A stretch of DNA of 64,000 nucleotides from T3SED10-260 sp035363255 (GTDB taxonomy: Bacteria; Caldisericota; Caldisericia; UBA6126). Numbering within the stretch: position 1 is the stretch's first letter; each line of letters starts with the position of its first letter. The notes beneath the pieces were generated by a model that ran no database searches, had not been told where the DNA came from, and worked only from the letters and a program-made list of their open reading frames with translations. Positions 24,774-33,009 of the stretch are shown piece after piece. The position numbers and the translations under genes are program-made. The stretch covers positions 1-64,000 of the forward strand of contig DAOSES010000004.1 in NCBI GenBank assembly GCA_035363255.1, read 5' to 3'.

Positions 24774-25735
24774 ATATTGCTGAAGTTAGAGATTTGTCCA
24801 AGCAATATGGCAAATTTGATGCAGTGCGCAGTATTTCTTTTGACCTTCAACAGGGCGAAGTTTTTGGTTTTTTAGGTCCGAACGGGGCGGGTAAAACAAC
24901 CACCATCAACATGATGACGGGTTTGGCTCGGCCCACTTCGGGCAGTATCAGGGTTGCAGGTTTTGATGGGATTCGAGAGATTAAAAAAGTCCAGGGCAGG
25001 ATTGGCATTGTGCCTGATGAAAGCAATGTTTACGAAGAGTTGAGTGGGTTGGAAAACTTACTGTTTTGTGCAAGTTTGTATGGAATGGAAAAGTCGAAAC
25101 GTACTCAACGAGCCAAAGCTCTGTTGGATCAGTTTGGATTGGCAGACACAGGAAAAAAGCTGTTCAAGCATTTTTCCAAAGGGATGAAGCGTAAACTCAC
25201 TATTGCTGCTGGAATTATCCACGAACCGGAGATCTTGTTTTTGGATGAGCCCACCACAGGCATTGATGTGGAGAGCGCAAGACAAATACGCAAGCTGATA
25301 AAGGACTTGCATGCTCAGGGAAGCACGATATTTTTAACCACTCACTATATTGAAGAAGCTGAGCGTCTTTGCGATCGTATTGGATTTATTGTGGGAGGGC
25401 AGGTGGTGTCACTTGGAAGGCTCGAAGATTTGATGCAGGCAGCCCAAAAAGATCATCAGGTGGTGTTTGCTTTCGAAAATGGATCGGAAAAGCTTGAAAT
25501 AGTGTTAGCCCAACAATTTCCCCAGTTTTCCTTTTATCGTGAGGATGCGCAGAGTCTTCGCATTGTTTCCGAGGAAAAGATAGACTTGATGCCTTTGATG
25601 AAGTTTTTTGATTCGCAACAACTGCTGATGCGTGAAGCGAGGATTATTCGCCCGTCGCTGGAAGAGGTGTTTGTGAAAATTACGGGGATTGGCCTGGACA
25701 AGATGAAAAAGGAAAAAGAGGGCAAAAAGAAATGA
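24770..25735 (+). CDS. ABC transporter ATP-binding protein (ABC-2 exporter type)
   Basis: A 321-aa ATPase with Walker A GPNGAGKTT (about 37-45), signature FSKGMKRKL (about 136), Walker B ILFLDEPTTGID (about 157) and H-loop TTHYIEEAE. The C-terminal 100 residues form the extra domain typical of the drug or antibiotic exporter subfamily (CcmA/DrrA-like). It starts at GTG 24770, overlapping the peptide gene, and overlaps the permease gene by ATGA at its end. Two ATPase chains would pair with two permease chains at the cytoplasmic membrane. The substrate is unknown. Confidence 0.88.
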   Translation: MNIAEVRDLSKQYGKFDAVRSISFDLQQGEVFGFLGPNGAGKTTTINMMTGLARPTSGSIRVAGFDGIREIKKVQGRIGIVPDESNVYEELSGLENLLFCASLYGMEKSKRTQRAKALLDQFGLADTGKKLFKHFSKGMKRKLTIAAGIIHEPEILFLDEPTTGIDVESARQIRKLIKDLHAQGSTIFLTTHYIEEAERLCDRIGFIVGGQVVSLGRLEDLMQAAQKDHQVVFAFENGSEKLEIVLAQQFPQFSFYREDAQSLRIVSEEKIDLMPLMKFFDSQQLLMREARIIRPSLEEVFVKITGIGLDKMKKEKEGKKK

Positions 25736-26466
25736 AGAAAGCTATTGCCTTTTGGGGTATCCTGATGAAGGACATGAAAACCTATTATTTGAAACCACCC
25801 AATATTAGTTGGGGGATTATTTTTCCCATCTCCTGGACTTTGATGTTTTTTTTGCGATCTTCATCGGGCGTGGATATTCGTGGCATATTGCCTGGGGTGA
25901 TGGGGCTTTCTGTATTATTCGGAACCACTTCGATGCTTGCGGTAACCATTACTTTTGAGCGGAGAAGTCGTTCGTTTGAGCGCTTATTGCTTGCTCCTAT
26001 CAGTTTGAACCTTTTGATGCTTGCCAAGACCAGTGGAGCTATTTTGTTTGGAGTCATCAATGCTTTTATTCCTGTATTCTTTGCTTCCTTTTTAGTTTCT
26101 TTACAAGGGATTCAGTGGTTGGAAGTGTTTTTTGCAGTGTTGTTGATTGCGCTGACCTCCACCTTTTTGGGCTTGTTTATTGCAGTTTCGGTGAGTGAGG
26201 TTTTTGAGGCGCAAACCTTTTCCAATTTCTTCCGTTTTCCGATGATGTTTTTGTGTGGTTTGTTTCTTCCTGTTCAGCAGTTACCAGTGTTTCTAAGGCC
26301 CCTTTCCTTTGCGCTCCCTTTGACCTATGGGGCTGATATTTTGAAAAATGCAATCAATGGCGACGGCATGATGTCTTTCTGGTTGAGTGCCGCGGCTTTG
26401 CTGGGTTTTGGTTTTATATTGTTCTACTTTAGCAATCGCAATATTAAGAGGAAATGGATTTATTGA
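25732..26466 (+). CDS. ABC-2 type permease
   Basis: A 244-aa membrane protein with about six hydrophobic segments and the ABC-2 motif region near the end (FRFPMMFLCGLFLPVQQLP, about 165-183, followed by PLSFALPLTYGADILK). It overlaps the ATPase gene by 4 bases and completes an ArsR-controlled exporter operon. The family includes DrrB- and NodJ-like exporters of small hydrophobic compounds. With an ArsR repressor and a Cys-rich peptide in the operon, a role in toxic compound or metal-conjugate export is a reasonable inference. Confidence 0.85.
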   Translation: MKKAIAFWGILMKDMKTYYLKPPNISWGIIFPISWTLMFFLRSSSGVDIRGILPGVMGLSVLFGTTSMLAVTITFERRSRSFERLLLAPISLNLLMLAKTSGAILFGVINAFIPVFFASFLVSLQGIQWLEVFFAVLLIALTSTFLGLFIAVSVSEVFEAQTFSNFFRFPMMFLCGLFLPVQQLPVFLRPLSFALPLTYGADILKNAINGDGMMSFWLSAAALLGFGFILFYFSNRNIKRKWIY

Positions 26467-26472
26467 TAACGT

Positions 26473-26537
26473 TGGTGCACAGGGACGTAGACTTTGCATC
26501 AGTTTGGATTAACAAAAAAGAACCGTCCCCGATTGTT
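26473..26537 (+). repeat. Dispersed repeat family A, copy 2, joined to a family-B fragment
   Basis: GGTGCACAGGGACGTAGACT then TTGCAT resembles the fragment at 22472. It is followed by CATCAGTTTGGATTAACAAA, which matches the 3' end of the TetR gene at 36137-36153. The remainder of the family A repeat (26511-26537) follows. The shared flank implies that a larger unit was copied together with the repeat. Confidence 0.7.
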
Positions 26538-26560
26538 GAGATGTTTAAGGAGAGATGAGA

Positions 26561-27646
26561 ATGGATAGCATGAGACTGGATTGTGTTCCACGAATTGCCA
26601 TGTTTATTGGTGAGACATCGTATCTGACACCTTTTATTAGATCCTTGTACGCATCTTTAAAGAGTCTTGGTGAGCATTATACCTATGCAGATTTGCTAGG
26701 ACTCAGTGGAGCAGGAAATCGCCTGCGGTGGTACCCAGGCACTTGGGATCCAAGCAATGTTGATTTGTCTCAATGCGAGGATCCACCATTTGCTCCTCAT
26801 TTTCGAGCGTTTCAGGCGGTAGGACGGGACGCGGAAGTCAGGCTGACAAAGCAGTTTAAAAATGATCATGCTTGTTTGGTCGATCGTAAAACAGCAAGTA
26901 CTGAAATTATTGATTCCATTAAGCTGGGCAAGCCTGTGATTGCAATGGGCATCATTGGCCCCCCTGAGTGCTGTGTTGTGTTTGGCTATGAAAATTCAGG
27001 AGAGTCCCTGGTGGGATGGAATTATTTCCAGGGCGATGAAGGATATGATCCCGAAAAACCTTTCACCAAGAACGAATGGTTTGATAATTTATGGGGCTAT
27101 TTCCTGCTAACAAAGAAAATAGACTCAGTGGATCCAAGGCAAAGTGCATTGATATCTTTCCGTGCTATTGTGAATCATTTTTATCAGGGAGAACTTAATG
27201 GAGCCAAGCTTGGGTTAAGTGCCTGGAGCGCTATGTTGGATCAACTTGAGAATGATGATTTTTCAAAGTGTACTTTGGATTTTCCAAATGGATCTCCGGG
27301 TGATGATGAGACTTGGCAAAGCAGTGTAAAGGGTCGGTTTATGGTTTATTGTGATGCGCTCTGCCAAATTTATGAACGACATAATGTTTTGCCCTATTAT
27401 CAACATTTATGTGAAAGCTTCCCAGAATGGAAAGCATTTTTGGAGCCAGCAATAGAAGCATGGGAAGACTGTGCTTCATATGGTGGTTATTTGTGGAAAT
27501 ATATGGGGATGAATAATGAGGGATTGGAGAAATTTAAAACCCCCGAACTAAGAAAGATTTTGGCAACGGAAGGATATCGATGCAGAGATAAAGATAAAGA
27601 AGCCATAAGCTGGATTGAAAGACTACTTTCCAAGGAAAAACGCTAA
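26561..27646 (+). CDS. Uncharacterised protein, possibly BtrH/C39-like
   Basis: A 361-aa soluble protein. Segments DCVPRIAMFIGE near the N-terminus, KLGKPVIAMGIIGPPECCVVFGYE (about 125-150, shown in two parts: KLGKPVIAMGI and PPECCVVFGYE) and LVGWNYFQGD resemble the cysteine-peptidase-like BtrH N-terminal proteins often found near AraC regulators. This is from memory and weak. The catalytic residues cannot be assigned with confidence. AAGGAG (26547-26552) is 8 bases before ATG 26561 but only 2 before ATG 26555, hence the chosen start. No co-transcribed partner is evident, and the next gene is convergent. Confidence 0.6.
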   Translation: MDSMRLDCVPRIAMFIGETSYLTPFIRSLYASLKSLGEHYTYADLLGLSGAGNRLRWYPGTWDPSNVDLSQCEDPPFAPHFRAFQAVGRDAEVRLTKQFKNDHACLVDRKTASTEIIDSIKLGKPVIAMGIIGPPECCVVFGYENSGESLVGWNYFQGDEGYDPEKPFTKNEWFDNLWGYFLLTKKIDSVDPRQSALISFRAIVNHFYQGELNGAKLGLSAWSAMLDQLENDDFSKCTLDFPNGSPGDDETWQSSVKGRFMVYCDALCQIYERHNVLPYYQHLCESFPEWKAFLEPAIEAWEDCASYGGYLWKYMGMNNEGLEKFKTPELRKILATEGYRCRDKDKEAISWIERLLSKEKR

Positions 27647-27669
27647 GGAGAAACAGGTAGATTATTGAG

Positions 27670-30600
27670 TTAGGGTTTGTAGTAGATGGTAATCGTTTGG
27701 GTGCTGGCTTCCCACTCCACTTTGGCTCCGAAGGTTTCGCTGATGAAGCGGATGGGGACGAAGGATCTTGCATTTCTTATGAGGGGCGGGACATCCAGGA
27801 TGATTTCTTTGATAGGTTCTTCGCTTGGAGGAATTGACTCGATAAGTGCTTTGGGGTTATCGATCCAGAGGCGGATACGCATGAGATCCAGTGTTATTTG
27901 GATTTCTCGGGGAACAGGAATGTATTCTACTTTAGCTCCAAAGGCTTCAACAATAATGCGCAAAGGTACCATGGTGCGCCCCTGATAGATGAAGGAAGGA
28001 CCACCCAAAGAGACATCTTCACCGTTGAGAGTTGCTTTATTTTGCCCAACCTGAAGTTTAATCAGCACTCCATATCTGCCCTTGAATGGAATATTCACCT
28101 TTGCCTGCTCGGGGTCGTTACTTTCTATATTCAGGGTGCCTTTAAAATCGCCATAGCTTTCGATGAGACTCAGATCCAGCTTGATTTGTATGTTCTTGCT
28201 CTCTCGTGGGGGGATGCTTACTTGGTTTTCGGATAGCTGCAAGGCGGGATATTCTGAAAACAGGGTCAAAACCAACTCTTCACCCCCTTCATTGGAGATA
28301 TCGAGTTTTTGAAGCGGAGGGTCACTTTTTCGTAGGGTGCCAAAATCGATCTCTTTTGGGGAGATCTGGAGCTTGGGAGGAGGTAGGGTCTTGGCTTCCT
28401 CGCTTTTCCAATACCAATAAGCTGCATTCCAGGTGTGGGCAGAGTTAGATCCAGAGGGCTTGAAGTTGGCTAAATTCTTATGAACTGAGGTGACTGACGA
28501 TCTGAAGAACAGAGGAAGTGAAGGAATTTCTCTGCTAAGAATTGAGTTTATTTCACGTAGTTTGGTGTAAACCTCTTTCATGTTTATTGTCCTAAGGATT
28601 TCACTGCTTAAGAGATCTACTGTTTCATTTTTAAAGGCAGTGTAGTTTTGTCCGCTAAATCCGTTTTCTTGGGTTGGCATTTGAGACGAATTAACTATTG
28701 TGTACAGATTGGAACTGGGACCCATCACCCAGGCATACATGGCTGCAGTGGGTCCATCAAATTTTCTTTCGCGGAGGGTACTGGTAAAAAAAGAGGTGGG
28801 AGCTTCATTTTTAATGATCACATCGATGCCGATGTCTTTCCAGTTGGAGGATATAACCGCTTGAATTTGCTCACGAGATTTGTTGCCTGCGGTAGTCATA
28901 AAGGTAATCTGTAATGGTTTTCCATCTTTTTCACGGATATGCTTTTCTGGGATAATCATCCATCCAGCTTCATCTAATAGCCTTCTCGCTTTGTCTGGAT
29001 CAAAAGGATATTTTGAAATCAATGTATCGTCGTAGGAAGGGTGTTTTGGGTGAAGCCAAGCATGCGAAACAGATTGCATCTTGTTAAAAAATATTGTGCT
29101 TATGCCTTCAAGATCAATGCCATGGAGCAAAGCTTGACGCACCCGTAAATCGCTTAAAACTTCATTATCTACGTTCAGATCGATGTGCTCCCAGATACTA
29201 TTGGAAGTAAAATACGCAATATGATCAATTTCTTTTTCACTATGCAATACGAGTCCTTGATCAAAAGTTAAACCGAATACAGTCATATCAACGTTATTAT
29301 TCATTACTTCCTGGAGTAAAACATCAATATTTTCAATGATGCTTATGCGGACGGTTTCTACCAAAGGTCTCCCAAATACATAATGTTCGTTGACTTCCAG
29401 CACAATATCTTCGTCTTCTTCCCAGGATGATACTCGGTAGGGTCCAGCATGCAATGGTTGAGACTTATATGTTTCATCGCTTGCACAATTTAGTATAAAC
29501 TCCTCATCTGCGTAAAACTGGTCAGATTTGTCTCCTTCGTCGCCATCATATTTTGGGGGAACATAATAGTTTGGGTCATTTAGGTCGTAGGATTCAAGGT
29601 GGTAGTCATATTTTTTTTCAAAATAATTACGGGGCATTGGAGCAATGCTTTGTGAAAACAGGTAAGGTGTATTCCAAGTGTATTGCACTGTATAGTCATC
29701 CAAGGCTTCAACCTTTTGAATCCAAAAATCTACCTCACTGTGTGATGTTGGGAATGCAGGGTGATTGTAAAGATAGTGTCCAAATACAAAATCATCCGCT
29801 GTCAGTGGGCTTCCATCTGACCATTTCAAGCCCTTGCGTAGCTCAAAAGTGATTTCCATATTTGAAAAGTTGCCTTGTGAATCATGGTTGATTTTCCAAA
29901 GACCATTTTCTTGTGTCGGGATGCGTTTTACTAGCGCTGGGAAAGAAGTCCAGTAGGGATCTCTTCCATTACTGCTTCCTTCGTAAAGCATGGAGCAGAC
30001 TTCCATCATTGCTGTGGAATAGTCCAAACCTGAAAAGAGCGTTCTTGGTCCCCAAGGCATTCCAATGACCACCTCACCCCCTCGTTGCGGAGGATACACC
30101 AACTGATACAAGCTGTAGGCAGCTTCTCCAGTCAAAAGAGGACTTTCAGCCTGAACATAGCGGAAGTCATCCAAGCTTACATGACGGTATTCCATGAGCT
30201 GATAGTCGGGGGCATAACAGGTGCTTAAAGCTCCTATGGCACGCTCAGGGATGCCATCGTAGCCATCCTGGGCAGGGATCAGGGGCTCTGAATATTCCTG
30301 AGCTCTTTTCTTTGCCAGGTCTCCATGGGCATTGACCAGCCAAATCCCAGCATCAGCTCGAAGGATAGAATCTTTGGGATGGAAGGTGTCGGTTTTTTCA
30401 ATGATGCCAGCTTCCAGGGCAGTCATGATGTAGGCGTAGTTGGGGTCACTTGGGTCGAGGTCGCTGAAGGTATGTTTGCTTTCTTTTAGAGGGAGAAGGC
30501 GTGCTTTCACCAGCCAACGGGCAAAGTCTCCTCGTTTGACAAGTTGAAAAGCATCCCGGGAGTCGCGACTTTCCCAGATTTCCAGGGCTAAGATTTTCTG

Positions 30601-30771
30601 GACATATTCCTGAGTCCATTGAAGGGTATCGAGCCTGGTACCTTCTGGGAGCAGTTCAGAGGCTTTGGCAGGACTTACGATGGAAGAAACCCCGGGGGTA
30701 ATCGTCCAGGGAGTAGTAACTAAAAACAGACTCAAGCATACTAGAATACTGATCCAACGGTTTAGATTCAT
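27670..30771 (-). CDS. Mosaic surface protein: SLH, peptide solute-binding, ASH-like and stalk domains
   Basis: A 1033-aa secreted protein. Order: signal peptide (about 1-38), two SLH-type repeats (about 50-170, e.g. FSDLDPSDPNYAYI and FHPKDSILRADAGIWL), a family 5 solute-binding (oligopeptide/nickel) domain (about 235-770, e.g. KWSDGSPLTADDFVFG), an ASH/choice-of-anchor-like beta domain (about 790-895) and a copper-amine-oxidase-N-like stalk domain (GRTMVPLRIIVEAFGA, and FVPIRFISETFGAKVEW at the end). GGAGG stands 6 bases before the ATG. No ABC permease genes lie nearby. SLH repeats would tether it to the cell wall, so it may act as a surface receptor rather than a classic transporter subunit. 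Confidence 0.85.
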   Translation of the reverse strand: MNLNRWISILVCLSLFLVTTPWTITPGVSSIVSPAKASELLPEGTRLDTLQWTQEYVQKILALEIWESRDSRDAFQLVKRGDFARWLVKARLLPLKESKHTFSDLDPSDPNYAYIMTALEAGIIEKTDTFHPKDSILRADAGIWLVNAHGDLAKKRAQEYSEPLIPAQDGYDGIPERAIGALSTCYAPDYQLMEYRHVSLDDFRYVQAESPLLTGEAAYSLYQLVYPPQRGGEVVIGMPWGPRTLFSGLDYSTAMMEVCSMLYEGSSNGRDPYWTSFPALVKRIPTQENGLWKINHDSQGNFSNMEITFELRKGLKWSDGSPLTADDFVFGHYLYNHPAFPTSHSEVDFWIQKVEALDDYTVQYTWNTPYLFSQSIAPMPRNYFEKKYDYHLESYDLNDPNYYVPPKYDGDEGDKSDQFYADEEFILNCASDETYKSQPLHAGPYRVSSWEEDEDIVLEVNEHYVFGRPLVETVRISIIENIDVLLQEVMNNNVDMTVFGLTFDQGLVLHSEKEIDHIAYFTSNSIWEHIDLNVDNEVLSDLRVRQALLHGIDLEGISTIFFNKMQSVSHAWLHPKHPSYDDTLISKYPFDPDKARRLLDEAGWMIIPEKHIREKDGKPLQITFMTTAGNKSREQIQAVISSNWKDIGIDVIIKNEAPTSFFTSTLRERKFDGPTAAMYAWVMGPSSNLYTIVNSSQMPTQENGFSGQNYTAFKNETVDLLSSEILRTINMKEVYTKLREINSILSREIPSLPLFFRSSVTSVHKNLANFKPSGSNSAHTWNAAYWYWKSEEAKTLPPPKLQISPKEIDFGTLRKSDPPLQKLDISNEGGEELVLTLFSEYPALQLSENQVSIPPRESKNIQIKLDLSLIESYGDFKGTLNIESNDPEQAKVNIPFKGRYGVLIKLQVGQNKATLNGEDVSLGGPSFIYQGRTMVPLRIIVEAFGAKVEYIPVPREIQITLDLMRIRLWIDNPKALIESIPPSEEPIKEIILDVPPLIRNARSFVPIRFISETFGAKVEWEASTQTITIYYKP

Positions 30772-30868
30772 CTTATCCTCCCCACAAAGTGCTGTTGTTT
30801 GCTCTTAAAGACAGTATAAACAAAACTGTAAGGAAGATGAGCAGATTGTCAAGAACCTGGATATGATA

Positions 30869-30896
30869 TTGACAAAGCTACTGCTTTGATTATCCT
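30869..30896 (+). promoter_or_regulatory. Sigma-70-type promoter of the AbrB-like gene
   Basis: TTGACA (30869-30874), a 16-base spacer and TATCCT (30891-30896), 35 bases before the TTG start at 30932. Confidence 0.55.
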
Positions 30897-30931
30897 AAAG
30901 TAGGAAAGTAAGAAAATAGGAGGAAGATGCT

Positions 30932-31192
30932 TTGCTGATTGAGATTAGAAAAAAAAACCAGATTACCTTGCCTTCAAATTTCATCAAACAGCTGGGCTTG
31001 AAGGAGGGAGATATGCTTAGCATCGAAGCTTCGAATCAGGCAATCACTCTTAAGCCCGTGGTAGTTATTCCGAAAGAGGATTTACCTCGTTTTCATGAAA
31101 ACATGGAAAACTATTTAGCCAGTGAAGCAGTTTTGAAAAAGGACTGGCTAAGCCCTGAAGAAGATGAAGCATGTAAGTTATCGGCGCTTTGA
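30932..31192 (+). CDS. AbrB/MazE-type antitoxin or regulator
   Basis: An 86-aa protein. The N-terminal 45 residues are a SpoVT/AbrB swapped-hairpin DNA-binding domain (LIEIRKKNQITLPSNFIKQL, then GLKEGDMLSIE). The C-terminal part is acidic and likely the toxin-binding tail. TTG is chosen because AGGAGG (30918-30923) lies 8 bases upstream. A second frame starting at ATG 31164 overlaps the 3' end, as a partner toxin gene would, but stops after 24 codons. The antitoxin therefore seems to have lost its toxin, or it is a stand-alone regulator. Confidence 0.75.
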   Translation: MLIEIRKKNQITLPSNFIKQLGLKEGDMLSIEASNQAITLKPVVVIPKEDLPRFHENMENYLASEAVLKKDWLSPEEDEACKLSAL

Positions 31193-31238
31193 TGAGTATG
31201 TTTTCCTTTTGATTTTTTTTGATGGAACTAGGGTGTGA
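31164..31238 (+). pseudogene. Truncated toxin start overlapping the AbrB-like gene
   Basis: ATG 31164 begins MKHVSYRRFDEYVFLLIF and stops at 31236-31238, 24 codons in all. It overlaps the antitoxin end in another frame, the usual place for a toxin start. Downstream sequence belongs to the glycosidase gene, so the rest was probably lost. Confidence 0.3.
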
Positions 31239-31278
31239 AAAAAATGTCCATTATTTACCAAGAGTTGAAGTAGTGTTG

Positions 31279-32778
31279 ATGGGGCAAACAATACGATTTG
31301 CCATTCTGCTTTGGATTTTCTTCTTTCTTATGAATACTCCTTTTTCTTCTTATTCTCCCCCTGTTGGGCAAGAGTTTTTGCTCAATGCTGCTCAGATGCC
31401 TGTGCTTCAGCTCGATTATTCAAAGGAAGCAAGAGATTTTTCAACCCAATCTTATGGTTTTAATACCAATATCTTAGGGGGACCTGCCTGGCAGGATCCA
31501 AAATTCATTACGATAATTGATCAATTTAAGCCTCAACTGATGAGATATCCAGGGGGGACGGTAGCTAATTATTGGGACTGGAAAAAAGGGTTTGTGTTGG
31601 ACAACTTACCCGACGACACGCCGTTAGGCTTAAAAAACCTTAAAATGAAGGTCTCGGCTACCCTGGATGAGTTTAAAGTTGCGGCTGACAGGATCGGATT
31701 TAGACCAGTCTTTGTCTTGAACATGGAGACTTCAAACTTGCCCTATCAAATGGAAATGCTTCATTATGCCAACACTATTGGACTTGAGGTAAAGTATATC
31801 GAACTGGGTAATGAATTCTACTTTCAACACACACGCAATCTTCGAAACAAATACCCTTCAGGAAAGACATACGCAGAAGAATCCAATCGATGGGCAATGA
31901 AGATTAAGGAAGATTTTCCTGATGCTTTGATTGCTGTTCATGGCTTGATTGATCCTCGTTCGCCTGAGGAAAGACCAAAGAATAGGGTCATGGAGGAATG
32001 GAACGATTCGATGAAAGAGATAGTTGAAGAGAGCCCTTGGATTGATGCAGTGGCTCTGCATATTTACATTCCGAATGGCATCAAAACTTCAGAAGAGATG
32101 AATACTTTGCAGGGCATCCAGAAGTCTTTAACTCAATCATATCTTGGTTTGGAAGCTTTGAATCAAACAATATTGAGGCTGCCTTCAAACAAAAAAATTT
32201 GGATTACTGAGTTTAACTTGATGGATCAACACCAGACTCTCCATTCCAGGTGGGCTCATGGGCTTTCAGTTGGGGTTCAGCTACTTTCTTATCTTGAAAG
32301 GGATGATGTTGAAATGGTTCTCTATCATTCTTTGATTGGGCGTTCTGACTTTACTGCTTTTTTTAAGGATGCTGATGGACTATATTATGGGTATCCAGAG
32401 CTAAAGACTAAACCATGGAGCCTTTCATCGGCAGGGATCGTCTTGAGAGAAATCTTTGAGGGTATGGTTGGTGCAGAGAAAGTCCAAGAGCTGGGTTTTC
32501 CTTATTCCTTTTTAAATGCCACCAATGGGGAGTTGATCGCTTTTACTTTTTGGCATAAAACAAAACAGCATATTGTTTTAATCAATTTTAGTCCGGGTAG
32601 GTTTTTTGTACAGCTTCCTGAGTGGAGCCTGAAAAACTCGTGGATACATCGTGAAATTTATGCAAATCCATTGCAAATTGTTTTTGACGAAGACCAAAAT
32701 ACAGTTCGACAGACCAAGGAGATGCTTAAGTTAGGCAAAATCCAACCCTATTCAGTTAATGTTTTTACTAAGGAATGA
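31279..32778 (+). CDS. Membrane-anchored clan GH-A-like glycoside hydrolase
   Basis: A 499-aa protein with an N-terminal hydrophobic segment (FAILLWIFFFLMNTPFSSY), so exported or anchored. YIELGNEFYF (about 156-165) fits the acid/base NE motif, and IWITEFNLMD (about 310-319) the nucleophile glutamate of (beta/alpha)8 clan GH-A enzymes. LMRYPGGTVANYWDW is typical of arabinofuranosidase- or GH39/GH79-like enzymes. The substrate (plant or microbial polysaccharide) cannot be fixed. The start is uncertain: ATG 31279 begins close to the hydrophobic segment, while ATG 31222 would add 19 residues overlapping the toxin remnant. Neither has a strong ribosome site. Confidence 0.75.
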   Translation: MGQTIRFAILLWIFFFLMNTPFSSYSPPVGQEFLLNAAQMPVLQLDYSKEARDFSTQSYGFNTNILGGPAWQDPKFITIIDQFKPQLMRYPGGTVANYWDWKKGFVLDNLPDDTPLGLKNLKMKVSATLDEFKVAADRIGFRPVFVLNMETSNLPYQMEMLHYANTIGLEVKYIELGNEFYFQHTRNLRNKYPSGKTYAEESNRWAMKIKEDFPDALIAVHGLIDPRSPEERPKNRVMEEWNDSMKEIVEESPWIDAVALHIYIPNGIKTSEEMNTLQGIQKSLTQSYLGLEALNQTILRLPSNKKIWITEFNLMDQHQTLHSRWAHGLSVGVQLLSYLERDDVEMVLYHSLIGRSDFTAFFKDADGLYYGYPELKTKPWSLSSAGIVLREIFEGMVGAEKVQELGFPYSFLNATNGELIAFTFWHKTKQHIVLINFSPGRFFVQLPEWSLKNSWIHREIYANPLQIVFDEDQNTVRQTKEMLKLGKIQPYSVNVFTKE

Positions 32779-32793
32779 TCTTTATTTTACATA

Positions 32794-32964
32794 GTGACGG
32801 ATGCTCCTCTGGGAAAGGTCATTGCATCAAACGATGAGCTAGCTCAAAGACTTCCTGTTGCATACAGGGTTGACTCACTCTACCACATAGCAGATGAACT
32901 TAGTAAAATTGCTATGTTAGTAACTTCACAAAGTAAAAAATCGTGCTATATATGTAGTATGTAG
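32794..32964 (+). CDS. Possible 56-aa reading frame, unassigned
   Basis: In the gap after the glycosidase a GTG frame stays open for 56 codons (VTDAPLGKVIASNDELAQRL...). Its composition looks protein-like, but there is no ribosome site, and it may be a remnant of a larger gene. Not recognised. Confidence 0.25.
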   Translation: MTDAPLGKVIASNDELAQRLPVAYRVDSLYHIADELSKIAMLVTSQSKKSCYICSM

Positions 32965-33009
32965 ATATGGCTGTATGTGTCTATAAATCTTGGAAACCAA
33001 GGTGAATAC

